Shown piece after piece: positions 8,501 to 16,896 of a DNA stretch of 64,000 bases. The stretch covers positions 434,001 to 498,000 of the forward strand of contig OX638350.1 in NCBI GenBank assembly GCA_951813325.1, in the 5' to 3' direction. The stretch comes from an uncultured Acidimicrobiales bacterium. Its GTDB lineage: Bacteria; Actinomycetota; Acidimicrobiia; Acidimicrobiales; Bin134. The notes below the pieces were generated by a model. The model ran no database searches and was not told the DNA's origin. It saw only the letters and a program-made list of their open reading frames with translations. The position numbers and the translations under genes are program-made. Each line of letters opens with the position of its first letter. The stretch's first letter is position 1.

Positions 8501-9328
8501 ATGGCTGGAAGGCTGGTTTTGGTTGCCACCCCAATTGGGAATCTGGGCGACCTATCCCCACGAGCTGTCGAGGCGCTGTCCGAGGCTGACGTTGTGGCCT
8601 GCGAAGACACGCGCCGCACCGGGAAGTTGCTCGCCCATGCCGGGGTGAGCGCGCCCCGCCTGCTGGTGGTGAACGAGCACACCGAGGTGGCCGGCGCCGC
8701 GGAGATCGCTGGTCTGGTTGCTGGCGGCAACACCGTGGTCTTGGTCACCGACGCCGGCACCCCGGCGGTTTCCGATCCGGGTGCCAAGGTGGTCAAGGCG
8801 GTTCTTGGCGCGGGGGGAGATGTGGAAGCGGTGCCCGGCCCATCAGCCGCGCTGTCGGCTTTGGTGGTGAGCGGCTTGCCCACCGGGCGCTTCTGCTTTG
8901 AGGGGTTTCTGCCCAAAAAGGGCCGCCACCGGTCCGACCGCATCGAGGAGTTCTCCCAGGAAGCCCGCACCATGGTGCTGTTTGAAGCCCCGCACCGGCT
9001 GGCCCGGACCCTGGGTGATTTGGCGTCGGCGCTGGGCGATGACCGGGCGGTAGCCATCGTTCGGGAGCAGACCAAGCTGCACGAGGAGATCTGGCGGGGG
9101 ACCCTGGCCGATGCCGTCGCCACAGCCGAGAGCACCGAGCCCCGAGGCGAGTACGTGCTGGTGGTGGCCGGTTGTCCTGATCCTGCGCCGCCGTCTGAAT
9201 CCCAAATCAGGACAGCACTCAATGAGCGGCTCGCCGACGGCCTTTCCCGGCGAGATGCCGCCGCCGCGGTGGCCGCCGACCTAGGCGTGTCACGACGAGC
9301 CGTGTACCAGATGAGTCTGGCAGACTGA
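8501..9328 (+). CDS. rsmI: 16S rRNA (cytidine-1402 2'-O) methyltransferase RsmI
   Basis: This SAM-dependent methyltransferase acts on C1402 of 16S rRNA in the decoding centre. The TP-methylase fold is clear from ATPIGNLGDLSPRA at residues 9-22, CEDTRRTGKLL, the SAM-loop VTDAGTPAVSDPG and EAVPGPSAALSALVVSGLP, and FEAPHRL. The 275-residue length is normal. The start is ATG 8501 after GGGGAGGAAGC. Confidence 0.95.
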   Translation: MAGRLVLVATPIGNLGDLSPRAVEALSEADVVACEDTRRTGKLLAHAGVSAPRLLVVNEHTEVAGAAEIAGLVAGGNTVVLVTDAGTPAVSDPGAKVVKAVLGAGGDVEAVPGPSAALSALVVSGLPTGRFCFEGFLPKKGRHRSDRIEEFSQEARTMVLFEAPHRLARTLGDLASALGDDRAVAIVREQTKLHEEIWRGTLADAVATAESTEPRGEYVLVVAGCPDPAPPSESQIRTALNERLADGLSRRDAAAAVAADLGVSRRAVYQMSLAD

Positions 9329-9364
9329 CCCCGCCAGCATCTTCTTGCTGCTAGAGGAGCCCCC

Positions 9365-9829
9365 ATGAGCAACGTCAAGCCCATTCCCGACGACTATCCC
9401 CGCGTCATCCCCTACCTGTGTGTAGACGGCGCGGCCGCGGCCATCGACTTTTTGGTCGAAGTATTCGGGGCAACCGAGCGCATGCAAATGACGATGCCCG
9501 ATGGACGGATCGGCCACGCCGAGGTGGCCATCGGCGACGGGGTCATCATGCTGTCCGACGAGTACCCCGAGATGGGGGTCATCGGCCCCAAGACCGTCGG
9601 CGGTACTGCGGTTACCGTCATGGTGTACGTGGAAGACGCCGATGCCACGTTTGCCAAGGCCGTCGCCGCGGGGGCCACCGCCGAGCAGCCGGTGGAGACC
9701 CACTTCTACGGCGACCGGGGCGGTCAGTTCTTCGACCCGTTCGGCCACCGCTGGAACGTGTCCACCCATGTGGAGGACGTGCCCCCCGATGAACTGGCCC
9801 GCCGATCGGCCGAGATGTTCGGGGAGTAA
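9365..9829 (+). CDS. VOC-superfamily (glyoxalase/PhnB-like) protein
   Basis: This 154-residue single-domain protein has a vicinal-oxygen-chelate fold. It opens with VIPYLCVDGAAAAIDFLVEVFGA and carries the PhnB-like segments GRIGHAEVAIGDGVIMLSDE and YGDRGGQFFDPFGHRWNVSTHVED. Relatives include metal-dependent lyases, dioxygenases and resistance proteins; the substrate cannot be deduced. ATG 9365 follows AGAGGAG. It sits alone between rsmI and metG. Confidence 0.85.
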   Translation: MSNVKPIPDDYPRVIPYLCVDGAAAAIDFLVEVFGATERMQMTMPDGRIGHAEVAIGDGVIMLSDEYPEMGVIGPKTVGGTAVTVMVYVEDADATFAKAVAAGATAEQPVETHFYGDRGGQFFDPFGHRWNVSTHVEDVPPDELARRSAEMFGE

Positions 9830-9869
9830 CACATCGGGATCAACGGACCGATGGCAGTAGTGTGAAGCG

Positions 9870-11369
9870 GTGTCGCGCTATTTCTTGACGACCCCGATCT
9901 TCTACGTCAACGACGCTCCCCACATCGGCCACGCCTACACCGTGCTCAACGGTGACGCCGTCTCCCGCTGGCACCGGCTCTTGGGCGAAGACGTCTTCTA
10001 TCTGACCGGCACCGACGAGCACGGCCTCAAGGTCCAGCGGGCCGCCGAGGCCAACGACCTGTCGCCTTTGGATCAGGCCGACAGCACCAGCCAGCGCTTC
10101 CGGGAGGCGTGGGCCGAACTCGGCGTGGCCAACGACGAGTTCATCCGCACCACCGAACCCCGCCACCACCACGCGGTGCAGACCCTCATGCAGCGGGCCT
10201 ACGACAACGGCCACATCTACTCGGCGGTCTACGACGGCTGGTACTCGGTGGCCGACGAGGCCTATATCTCCGAGGATGACGTGACCCCCGAGGATGTGGA
10301 GTCGGGCCGGGTGGAGCGGATGACCGAGGAGAACTACTTCTTCAAGCTCTCCGAGTTCGAGGAACCGCTCTTGGAGTGGTTCGAGTCCGACCCGCAGAAC
10401 ATCACCCCCGAGGGCTACCGCAACGAGGCCTTGGGCATCATCCGGGGCGGCCTGAGGGATATCTCCATTTCCCGCACCTCCATTGACTGGGGCATCCCGG
10501 TGCCCTGGGCCGAGGGCCACGTGTTCTACGTGTGGTACGACGCCCTCACCAACTACGCCACCGCGGCGGGTTATGGCCACGACGAGCAACGGTTCGCCAA
10601 GTGGTGGCCGTCGGTGCGCCATCTGCTCGGAAAGGACATTATCCGGTTCCACTGCGTGTACTGGCCGGCCATGCTTTTGGCCGCTGGGGTGAAGGACCTG
10701 CCTAAGTACCACGTCCACGGCTGGCTGCTGGTGGGAGGGGAGAAGATGTCGAAGTCGGCGTTCAACCAGATCTCGCCCACCGATCTCGTCAACGACTTCG
10801 GCGTGGACGGCTTTCGCTACTCCCTGCTGCGGGACACGCCGTTCGGCCCCGACAGCGAGGTCAGCCATGAGGCCCTCCAGCACCGCTACAACACCGATCT
10901 GGCCAACAACTTCGGCAACCTGTTGCAGCGCTCCTCCACGCTGGTCCACTCCAAGTGCGGCGGCATTGGCCCCGCCCCCGACCCCGACCACCCGTTGGCC
11001 GACGTGGCCGCCCAGGTGTACGCCGACGCCGCTGCGGCCTGGGACCGGTTTCAGCCGTCGGTGGCGTTGGAGGCCACCTGGCGCCTAATCCGCGACACCA
11101 ACGAGTACTTGCAGGCCACAGAGCCGTGGAAGATGGACCCCGGTCCCCTGGTCAACACGGTTTTGGGCAACGCCATGGAAGCTCTGCGCATCGTTTGTGT
11201 GCTCGCCAGCCCGGCCATCCCCACTTCTTGTGAGGCGGCATGGGCCCGTTTGGGCCTGGGCGGCTCTCCACTCGACCAGCGGCTGCCCGAGGCGGCTGTG
11301 TGGGGGCAGTATCCCGGCGGCCTGAGGGTGGCTGAGGGCGATCCCCTGTTTCCCCGCCTCAAGGGCTGA
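9870..11369 (+). CDS. metG: Methionyl-tRNA synthetase
   Basis: This class I aminoacyl-tRNA synthetase charges tRNA-Met. HIGH is at residues 18-21 and KMSKS at 292-296. The 499-residue protein ends after the anticodon-binding helical domain, without the C-terminal tRNA-binding extension of longer MetRS. The connective peptide (YDGWYSVADEAYISEDDV) has no Cys pairs, so it is of the zinc-free type. The start is GTG 9870. It opens the conserved metG-tatD-rsmA-ispE run. Confidence 0.96.
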   Translation: MSRYFLTTPIFYVNDAPHIGHAYTVLNGDAVSRWHRLLGEDVFYLTGTDEHGLKVQRAAEANDLSPLDQADSTSQRFREAWAELGVANDEFIRTTEPRHHHAVQTLMQRAYDNGHIYSAVYDGWYSVADEAYISEDDVTPEDVESGRVERMTEENYFFKLSEFEEPLLEWFESDPQNITPEGYRNEALGIIRGGLRDISISRTSIDWGIPVPWAEGHVFYVWYDALTNYATAAGYGHDEQRFAKWWPSVRHLLGKDIIRFHCVYWPAMLLAAGVKDLPKYHVHGWLLVGGEKMSKSAFNQISPTDLVNDFGVDGFRYSLLRDTPFGPDSEVSHEALQHRYNTDLANNFGNLLQRSSTLVHSKCGGIGPAPDPDHPLADVAAQVYADAAAAWDRFQPSVALEATWRLIRDTNEYLQATEPWKMDPGPLVNTVLGNAMEALRIVCVLASPAIPTSCEAAWARLGLGGSPLDQRLPEAAVWGQYPGGLRVAEGDPLFPRLKG

Positions 11370-11432
11370 CAGGGTGAGCCGGCAATCTCCGTTGGGTACA
11401 GCTGCTCTGGTTGGTGGCCGAAAGGGCTGAAG

Positions 11433-12179
11433 GTGCGCTGGATCGACAACCACTGCCACTTAGAGTTGGACACGCTAGAGGAGGTGGTGGCCCAGGCGGC
11501 GGCAGCCGGAGTGGAGCGCATGATCGACGTGGGCACCGATGCGGCAACGTCGGTTGCCGCGCTTTCCAAGGCGGCGGCCAGCGACCGGGTGTGGGCCACA
11601 GTGGGGGTCCACCCTCATGAGGCTCGCCACGGCCTGAGCGGCATCGAGGAGATGTTGGCATCCGACGGGGTGGTGGCGGTGGGGGAGTGCGGGCTCGATT
11701 ACCACTACAACTACTCTCCGCCTGCGGATCAGCGGGCGGCATTCGCCTCCCAGATTGAGATGGCCCACCGGCACCGGATGCCGCTGGTGATCCACACCCG
11801 GGAAGCATGGGACGACACCTTCGCCATCCTGGACGAGGGCGGGGTGCCTGACCACACCGTGTTCCACTGCTTCACCGGCGGTGCCGTCGAGGCCCGGGCC
11901 GCGCTGGATCGAGGGGCGTATCTGTCGTTCAGTGGCATTGTGAGCTTCCCCTCTGCCGACGACGTGCGGGCTGCGGCCGAGCTTTGCCCCCTAGATCGCA
12001 TGCTGGTGGAGACCGACTCGCCGTACCTGGCCCCGGTACCGCTTAGGGGCAAGCCCAACGCCCCGGCCAACCTGCCCTTGGTGGGAGAGGCATTGGCCCG
12101 GGTTCAGGGGTTGGCCCCCGAGGCAGTGGCCGAGCACACCTGGGACAACGCGTCGGTCTTCTACCGGCTCGAACCCTGA
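11433..12179 (+). CDS. tatD: TatD-family metal-dependent hydrolase
   Basis: This is a TIM-barrel DNase/hydrolase of the TatD family. Metal-ligand motifs are present: the early H7-C-H9, VGECGLDYHY with Glu near residue 85, VIHTREAWDDT, VFHCFTGG and VETDSPYLAP. The 248-residue length is typical. The start is GTG 11433. It lies between metG and rsmA as in other actinobacteria. Confidence 0.93.
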   Translation: MRWIDNHCHLELDTLEEVVAQAAAAGVERMIDVGTDAATSVAALSKAAASDRVWATVGVHPHEARHGLSGIEEMLASDGVVAVGECGLDYHYNYSPPADQRAAFASQIEMAHRHRMPLVIHTREAWDDTFAILDEGGVPDHTVFHCFTGGAVEARAALDRGAYLSFSGIVSFPSADDVRAAAELCPLDRMLVETDSPYLAPVPLRGKPNAPANLPLVGEALARVQGLAPEAVAEHTWDNASVFYRLEP

Positions 12180-12181
12180 CC

Positions 12182-12292
12182 GTGCCATCGCCCCCTCAAT
12201 CTCCGACCTTGGCCCGCCTGACCCTGGTACTATTGGGCACCGCGGTCTTGGTGCTGCTGGTAGTTCAACTCACCCGGGACACCGGGCTATGA
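12182..12292 (+). CDS. 36-residue single-span membrane peptide between tatD and rsmA
   Basis: GTG 12182 begins two bases after the tatD stop and opens a 36-codon frame. The frame ends in a TGA that overlaps the rsmA ATG (ATGA at 12289-12292). The product has a short polar start, then one hydrophobic segment (LTLVLLGTAVLVLLVVQL) and a small TRDTGL tail, so it would be a bitopic membrane peptide. Tight packing on both sides argues that it is translated. Many actinobacteria carry rpfB at this locus, so it could be a remnant or an unrelated filler. I do not recognise it. Confidence 0.5.
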   Translation: MPSPPQSPTLARLTLVLLGTAVLVLLVVQLTRDTGL

Positions 12293-13107
12293 CCCTCACT
12301 CGCACCCAGGTTCTGGACTTGCTTGAACGCCACGGTATTTCTCCGAGTCGGGCCATGGGCCAGAACTTCGTGGTCGACCCCAACACCATCGGCGCCATGG
12401 TCCGGGCCGCCGAACTGGCCAAATCCCAGTCGGTGGTAGAGGTGGGCCCTGGACTGGGATCGCTCACTCGGGCGCTGGCCGCTGAGGTGGATCACGTGCT
12501 GGCCATCGAGGCCGACCGGCACATGCTGGCGCCGCTGGCCGAGGTGGTCGACGAGCCCAACGTGGAGATAGTCCACGCCGACGCCACTGACTCAGGTTGG
12601 CGGGCCAAGCTCGGCGCCGCCGACCAGCAGTGGACACTGGTGGCCAACCTGCCTTATAACATCGCCGTCCCTTTGCTGCTAGACCTGCTCGATAACGAGC
12701 CCCGCATCGAGACCTTCACTTTCATGGTCCAACAAGAGGTGGCTGAGCGACTGGTGGCTTCGGTGGGCACCAAGGCCTACGGGATTCCCACCCTTAAAGT
12801 GGCCTATTGGTGCGAGGCCCGGATCGTCCGCTCGGTCCCGGCCACTGTGTTCTACCCCCGACCCCGGGTGTCCTCGGCGGTGGTGCGGATGGAACGCCGG
12901 CCTGAACCAGCCGTCGAAGTCGACCCCGACTGCCTGTTCTTCCTCATCCGCACCGCCTTCGGGCATCGACGCAAGATGCTGCGCCGGTCCCTGGCGTCCC
13001 GTTTGACCTCCGACCACTTTGCCCAAGCCGGCATCGATCCCACCGCTCGCCCCGAACAGCTCACCCTGGCTGATTGGGCCGAGCTGACCGCCGTGGCCTC
13101 GTCGTGA
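12289..13107 (+). CDS. rsmA: 16S rRNA (A1518/A1519) dimethyltransferase RsmA/KsgA
   Basis: This SAM-dependent enzyme dimethylates two adjacent adenines near the 3' end of 16S rRNA during small-subunit assembly. MGQNFVVDPNTI, the SAM loop VEVGPGLGSLT (residues 50-60) and the catalytic NLPYN at residues 120-124 are all present, with the RKMLRRSL region near the C-terminus. It is 272 residues long. It is translationally linked to the peptide upstream (ATGA) and to ispE downstream (TGATG). Confidence 0.95.
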   Translation: MTLTRTQVLDLLERHGISPSRAMGQNFVVDPNTIGAMVRAAELAKSQSVVEVGPGLGSLTRALAAEVDHVLAIEADRHMLAPLAEVVDEPNVEIVHADATDSGWRAKLGAADQQWTLVANLPYNIAVPLLLDLLDNEPRIETFTFMVQQEVAERLVASVGTKAYGIPTLKVAYWCEARIVRSVPATVFYPRPRVSSAVVRMERRPEPAVEVDPDCLFFLIRTAFGHRRKMLRRSLASRLTSDHFAQAGIDPTARPEQLTLADWAELTAVASS

Positions 13108-13817
13108 TGGTTGCCCTCACTGCTCCGGCAAAACTCACGCTGTCGCTTCGCATCACCGGTGTGCGAGACGACGGCTACCACTTGATCGACGCGGAAATGG
13201 TATCCCTCGATCTGGCCGACACCCTGGAGATCGAACCGGGCCAGGGGGTGGTTGTCGATGGCGAGGGCGACATCGATCCGAGCGACAATCTCATCACCCG
13301 GGCGCTGGCCCTGGTCGGTCGCGTTGCCCGAGTGAGAGTGACCAAGCAGATTCCGCCGGGGGCCGGATTGGGGGGCGGATCGGCCGATGCCGCCGCCATC
13401 CTCCGTTGGGCCGGCTACACCGATCTCCATGGAGCGGCGCAACTGGGCGCCGATATTCCCTTCTGCCTGGTCGGCGGGCGGGCCCGCGTCCGAGGCATCG
13501 GTGAACTCGTTCAGCCGCTGGAGCACATTCCCCGAACCCTCACCCTCCTCACCCCTCCTTTCGGCTGCTCCACCCCGGCGGTGTACCGCCGCTGGGATGA
13601 GATGGGCGGTCCGGTGGGGCCCAATGGCAACGACTTGGAGCCGGCCGCCCTAGAAGTGGAACCCCGCCTAGGCCAATACCGCAGAGCACTGGAAGATATA
13701 GCCGGCGTGACGGCGCGGCTGGCCGGCAGCGGTTCTACCTGGTTTGTGGAGGGCGCCTATCCCGGCGATGGCCGTCTCGTGGTTCGCACCGTGCCTGCTC
13801 AGCCCCAGATGGACTGA
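13107..13817 (+). CDS. ispE: 4-diphosphocytidyl-2-C-methyl-D-erythritol kinase (short form)
   Basis: This GHMP kinase phosphorylates CDP-ME in the MEP isoprenoid pathway. The N-terminal APAKLTLSLRITGVRDDGYH contains Lys9, the ATP loop GLGGGSADAA starts at residue 87, and GADIPF supplies Asp116. ATG 13107 overlaps the rsmA stop. At 236 residues it is shorter than most IspE proteins, with a compact C-terminal half, but LAGSGSTWFVEG closes the fold in the usual way. No frameshift is visible. Confidence 0.88.
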   Translation: MVALTAPAKLTLSLRITGVRDDGYHLIDAEMVSLDLADTLEIEPGQGVVVDGEGDIDPSDNLITRALALVGRVARVRVTKQIPPGAGLGGGSADAAAILRWAGYTDLHGAAQLGADIPFCLVGGRARVRGIGELVQPLEHIPRTLTLLTPPFGCSTPAVYRRWDEMGGPVGPNGNDLEPAALEVEPRLGQYRRALEDIAGVTARLAGSGSTWFVEGAYPGDGRLVVRTVPAQPQMD

Positions 13818-13835
13818 GGAAGGGGAGAAGGGGAA

Positions 13836-13937
13836 TTACTTCCCGCGGGCTCGCCGCTGGAAGCGAGTGCGCTTCAGCATCTTCTTGTGCTTCTTCTTGC
13901 GCATACGCTTGCGGCGCTTTTTGATCAACGATCCCAT
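13836..13937 (-). CDS. Small-subunit ribosomal protein bS22 (AURKAIP1/COX24-type)
   Basis: The minus strand encodes 33 residues, beginning MGSLIKKRRKRM, continuing with a KKKHKKMLKRTR stretch and ending RARGK. This matches the short, extremely basic bS22 protein known from mycobacterial ribosomes, both in length and in its conserved IKKRRKRM and KKKHKK segments. It is convergent with ispE and easily missed because of its size. It marks the genome as actinobacterial. Confidence 0.85.
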   Translation of the reverse strand: MGSLIKKRRKRMRKKKHKKMLKRTRFQRRARGK

Positions 13938-14048
13938 GGTGCGACCACGCTAGCCCGGCCAACACCCACATCAATAACCCGAGAGTTCATGTGGCGGCCA
14001 TGGAGTAGCCTGCAAATGGTGCCTGATGGCTACACAGCAAGGGGCCCT

Positions 14049-14121
14049 TGGCGAGTAGTTCAAGTGGCAGAACGCCTGGCTTTGGACCAGGAGGTTGCAG
14101 GTTCGAGTCCTGCCTCGCCAG
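14049..14121 (+). tRNA. tRNA-Gln (anticodon TTG)
   Basis: A full cloverleaf can be drawn. The acceptor stem TGGCGAG pairs with CTCGCCA, including the U1-A72 pair typical of tRNA-Gln. The anticodon stem CCTGG/CCAGG frames loop CTTTGGA with anticodon TTG, and the T arm is GCAGG-TTCGAGT-CCTGC. The discriminator is G121. CCA is not encoded, because the following bases are CCG. Confidence 0.95.
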
Positions 14122-14192
14122 CCGCGCTAGAAAGAGTGCATGCTGTTGATGTGTATGTACGCAGCGGGTTTCCCCGCTGACCCAGCAATTCC

Positions 14193-15158
14193 ATGACCGC
14201 GGTTCCCATACCACTGTCCGCGGTGGTCTTGGCCGCGGGCCGGGGCGTTCGCATGCGATCAGGTCGGCCCAAGCCTCTCCACGATCTGTGCGGCCGGGCC
14301 ATGCTGCTGCATGTGATCGACGCCCTGGCCGAAGTAGGCCCCCGTCAAATCGTCGTGGTGGTGGGTTTTGGTGCGGAGGAGGTGGCCAAGCACGTCACTC
14401 AGGAGGCCTATGACCTGCGGATCGACTTCGTCGAGCAGCCCGTGCCGCGGGGCACTGCTGATGCCACCTCCTTAGGCTTGTCCGCTCTGGACAGCGATAT
14501 CGACGACGAGGACGTGCTGGTGGTCTCGGCCGACATACCCCTTATCCAAGGCCAGACGTTGCGGGGGTTGACTGCCCACCACCAGGTTTCCGGGTCGGCA
14601 GCCACCGTGGTCGCCGAGGCCGAGGAAAACACGGAAATCTGTTGCTTTCGCCGCAGCCTTCTCTCCCCGGCATTGCGCCGATTGGCGGCCAGCGACTCCG
14701 GCCTCGAGTACAGCCTCTCCGACGCAGTCTCGGTGCTCACCGCGGCCGGACATGACGCGGGCTCGTATGTCATCGGCAAATCTGAGGTTCAGGGGGTGGA
14801 CGATCGAGAGCAGCTGGCTTTCGCCGAGGCGGAGATGCGCCAGCGGATCAACCGGAATTGGATGGTTGCCGGCGTGCGCATCATGGCGCCCCACAGCGCG
14901 TACATCGACGTGAGCGTGAGGCTGGCACCCGATGTGGTCATTCACCCCGGCGTGGTGCTGAGAGGTCAGACTGTGATCGGCGAGGGTGCGATCATCGGCC
15001 CCCATACCCACCTGGTCGACTGCGTGGTCGGCTCCCGAGCGGTGGTGGAAGCGGTTTCGGCCACCGATGCAGAGATCGGCGCCGATGCCAAAGTGGGGGC
15101 CTACATAACCCTCGAACCCGGAGCCCAGATTCCACCCGATTCGACAAAAGGAAACTGA
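14193..15158 (+). CDS. glmU: N-acetylglucosamine-1-phosphate uridylyltransferase (GlmU lacking most of the acetyltransferase domain)
   Basis: The N-terminal pyrophosphorylase domain is intact, with LAAGRGVRMRSGRPKPLHDLCGRAM at residues 13-37 and VVSADIPLIQGQTL. It should make UDP-GlcNAc from GlcNAc-1-P for cell-wall synthesis. The left-handed beta-helix begins (APDVVIHPGVVLRGQTVIGEGAIIGPHT), but the protein ends at residue 321, against about 460-495 for bifunctional GlmU. The acetyl-CoA-binding and catalytic part is therefore missing. The next gene starts four bases later, so the end is natural rather than a frameshift. The GlcN-1-P acetyltransferase step must be supplied elsewhere. Confidence 0.85.
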   Translation: MTAVPIPLSAVVLAAGRGVRMRSGRPKPLHDLCGRAMLLHVIDALAEVGPRQIVVVVGFGAEEVAKHVTQEAYDLRIDFVEQPVPRGTADATSLGLSALDSDIDDEDVLVVSADIPLIQGQTLRGLTAHHQVSGSAATVVAEAEENTEICCFRRSLLSPALRRLAASDSGLEYSLSDAVSVLTAAGHDAGSYVIGKSEVQGVDDREQLAFAEAEMRQRINRNWMVAGVRIMAPHSAYIDVSVRLAPDVVIHPGVVLRGQTVIGEGAIIGPHTHLVDCVVGSRAVVEAVSATDAEIGADAKVGAYITLEPGAQIPPDSTKGN

Positions 15159-15162
15159 AACC

Positions 15163-16143
15163 ATGGAACTGCTCACCAAGAAGAAATTGGTCATTATCTC
15201 GGGTCGGGCCAGCCACGATCTGGCCGCTGAGATCGCCGACGCCCTCGACGAGGAGTTGGTGGAGCCGAACATCGCCGACTTCGCGAACGGGGAGATCCAC
15301 TGCCGGTTCGAAGAGTCAGTGAGGGGTACCGACGTATTCATCGTCCAGAGCCACACGGCCCACGGCGACGCCTCCATCAATGACGCGGTTATGGAGCACC
15401 TCATCATGGTGGACGCCGCCCGGCGAGCTTCGGCCAAGCGGATCACCGCAGTGTGCCCCTTCTATGGCTATGGCCGCCAAGACCGCAAAGCCGCGGGCCG
15501 CGAGCCCATAACCGCCAAACTGATGGCCAACACCTTCCGCACTGCCGGGGCCAACCGGATGCTGAGCGTCGATCTCCACTCCGGGCAGATACAAGGATTC
15601 TTCGACGGCCCCTGGGACCACCTGACCGCCATGCCGGTGCTCACCGACTACCTGAAGGGCATCGGCGGCGATCTGGTGATCGTGTCTCCCGACGCCGGCC
15701 GGGTGAATGTGGCCGAGCGCTATACCAATGATCTGGGTGCCGACCTGGCCATCGTCCACAAGCGCCGGGCCAAAGATGTCAAGCACGCGGTGGAGGTCAT
15801 CGAGGTGGTGGGCGATGTGGAGGGCCGCACCTGCGTGCTGATCGATGACATGATCGACACCGGGGGCACCATCGTGGCCGCGGCCGATGCGCTGGCTGCC
15901 CGGGGTGCGGCCACGGTCTTCGCCGCCACCACTCACGGTGTGTTCTCCGGCCCGGCCATCGACCGGCTCAAGAACTCGATGATCTCCAAGGTGGTGGTCA
16001 CCAACACCCTGCCCCTGTCGCCCGAGAAGCAGATCGACAAGATCAAGGTGCTGTCGGTGGCCAGAATCATCGCCGACGCCATCGAAGCCGTATTCGAGGA
16101 CACATCCGTCTCCGAGATCTTTGGCGGCAAGAACCTCTCGTAG
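15163..16143 (+). CDS. prs: Ribose-phosphate pyrophosphokinase
   Basis: This enzyme makes PRPP from ribose-5-phosphate and ATP for nucleotide, His and Trp synthesis. FANGEIHCRFEESVRG, the CPFYGYGRQDRK loop, SVDLHSGQIQGFF and the PRPP-binding VLIDDMIDTGGT are all class I PRPP synthetase hallmarks. It is 326 residues long. It follows glmU by four bases, the standard actinobacterial pairing. Confidence 0.96.
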   Translation: MELLTKKKLVIISGRASHDLAAEIADALDEELVEPNIADFANGEIHCRFEESVRGTDVFIVQSHTAHGDASINDAVMEHLIMVDAARRASAKRITAVCPFYGYGRQDRKAAGREPITAKLMANTFRTAGANRMLSVDLHSGQIQGFFDGPWDHLTAMPVLTDYLKGIGGDLVIVSPDAGRVNVAERYTNDLGADLAIVHKRRAKDVKHAVEVIEVVGDVEGRTCVLIDDMIDTGGTIVAAADALAARGAATVFAATTHGVFSGPAIDRLKNSMISKVVVTNTLPLSPEKQIDKIKVLSVARIIADAIEAVFEDTSVSEIFGGKNLS

Positions 16144-16190
16144 CTCTTAGCCGTTTCTGCCCGGTGGCGGGTAACATTCCAAGCTGCGCT

Positions 16191-16877
16191 ATGGCTGACC
16201 TGATCTTGAAGACCGACACCACGCGTGAACTGGGTACCCGTCCGTCCCGCCGTCTGCGCCGTGAGGGACGGGTACCTGGCGTGGTTTACGGACTTGGCGG
16301 GGAGTCGGTTCCGGTCGCGGTGGACGCCCGCGAGCTGCGGTCGGCGATGACCACCGATGCCGGCCTCAATGCTCTGCTCACTTTGGACGTGGATGGCAAC
16401 CGCCAACTCGGCCTGGTAAAGGACTTGCAGCACCACCCGGTGCGCAACGAGGTCATCCACGTGGACTTCATCCGGGTGGATGCCGACGTCGAAGTCGAGG
16501 TTGACGTGCGGATGGTACTGGTGGGCGAAGCCCCCGAAGTTGTCAACGAGGGTGGTGTGGTTGACCAAGCCGCGTTCAGCATTCGGGTGCTGTCCAAGCC
16601 CGAGGCCATTCCCAACGAGCTGTCGATCGACATCAGCGAGATGACGATGGGTGACACGCTGAGGGCTGGCGACATCGAACTGCCCGCCGGTGTCCATCTG
16701 GCCGGCGACCCCGAGGAGCTGGTGGCCAGCACTTCGACGGCGGTCATGGAGATCGAAGAGCCTGAGGTCGATGAAGAGGCCGAGGTCGAGCTGGACGAGG
16801 ACGGCCAGCCGATAGCTGCCTCCGAACAAGCCGACGAACAGGCCGAAGACTCCGCTTCCGACACTCCCGCAGACTGA
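16191..16877 (+). CDS. rplY: Large-subunit ribosomal protein bL25 (CTC family)
   Basis: This 5S-rRNA-binding ribosomal protein is of the long CTC type. The bL25 domain (TRPSRRLRREGRVPGVVYG) is followed by the TL5-like C-terminal beta domain (VEVDVRMVLVGEAPEVVNEGG) and a very acidic tail. ATG 16191 is chosen because MADLILKTD fits the family start; an upstream in-frame ATG at 16164 would add nine residues and has no clear ribosome site. It is 228 residues long and lies between prs and pth. Confidence 0.92.
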   Translation: MADLILKTDTTRELGTRPSRRLRREGRVPGVVYGLGGESVPVAVDARELRSAMTTDAGLNALLTLDVDGNRQLGLVKDLQHHPVRNEVIHVDFIRVDADVEVEVDVRMVLVGEAPEVVNEGGVVDQAAFSIRVLSKPEAIPNELSIDISEMTMGDTLRAGDIELPAGVHLAGDPEELVASTSTAVMEIEEPEVDEEAEVELDEDGQPIAASEQADEQAEDSASDTPAD

Positions 16878-16896
16878 GTCTGCGGCGCCCGTCGCC

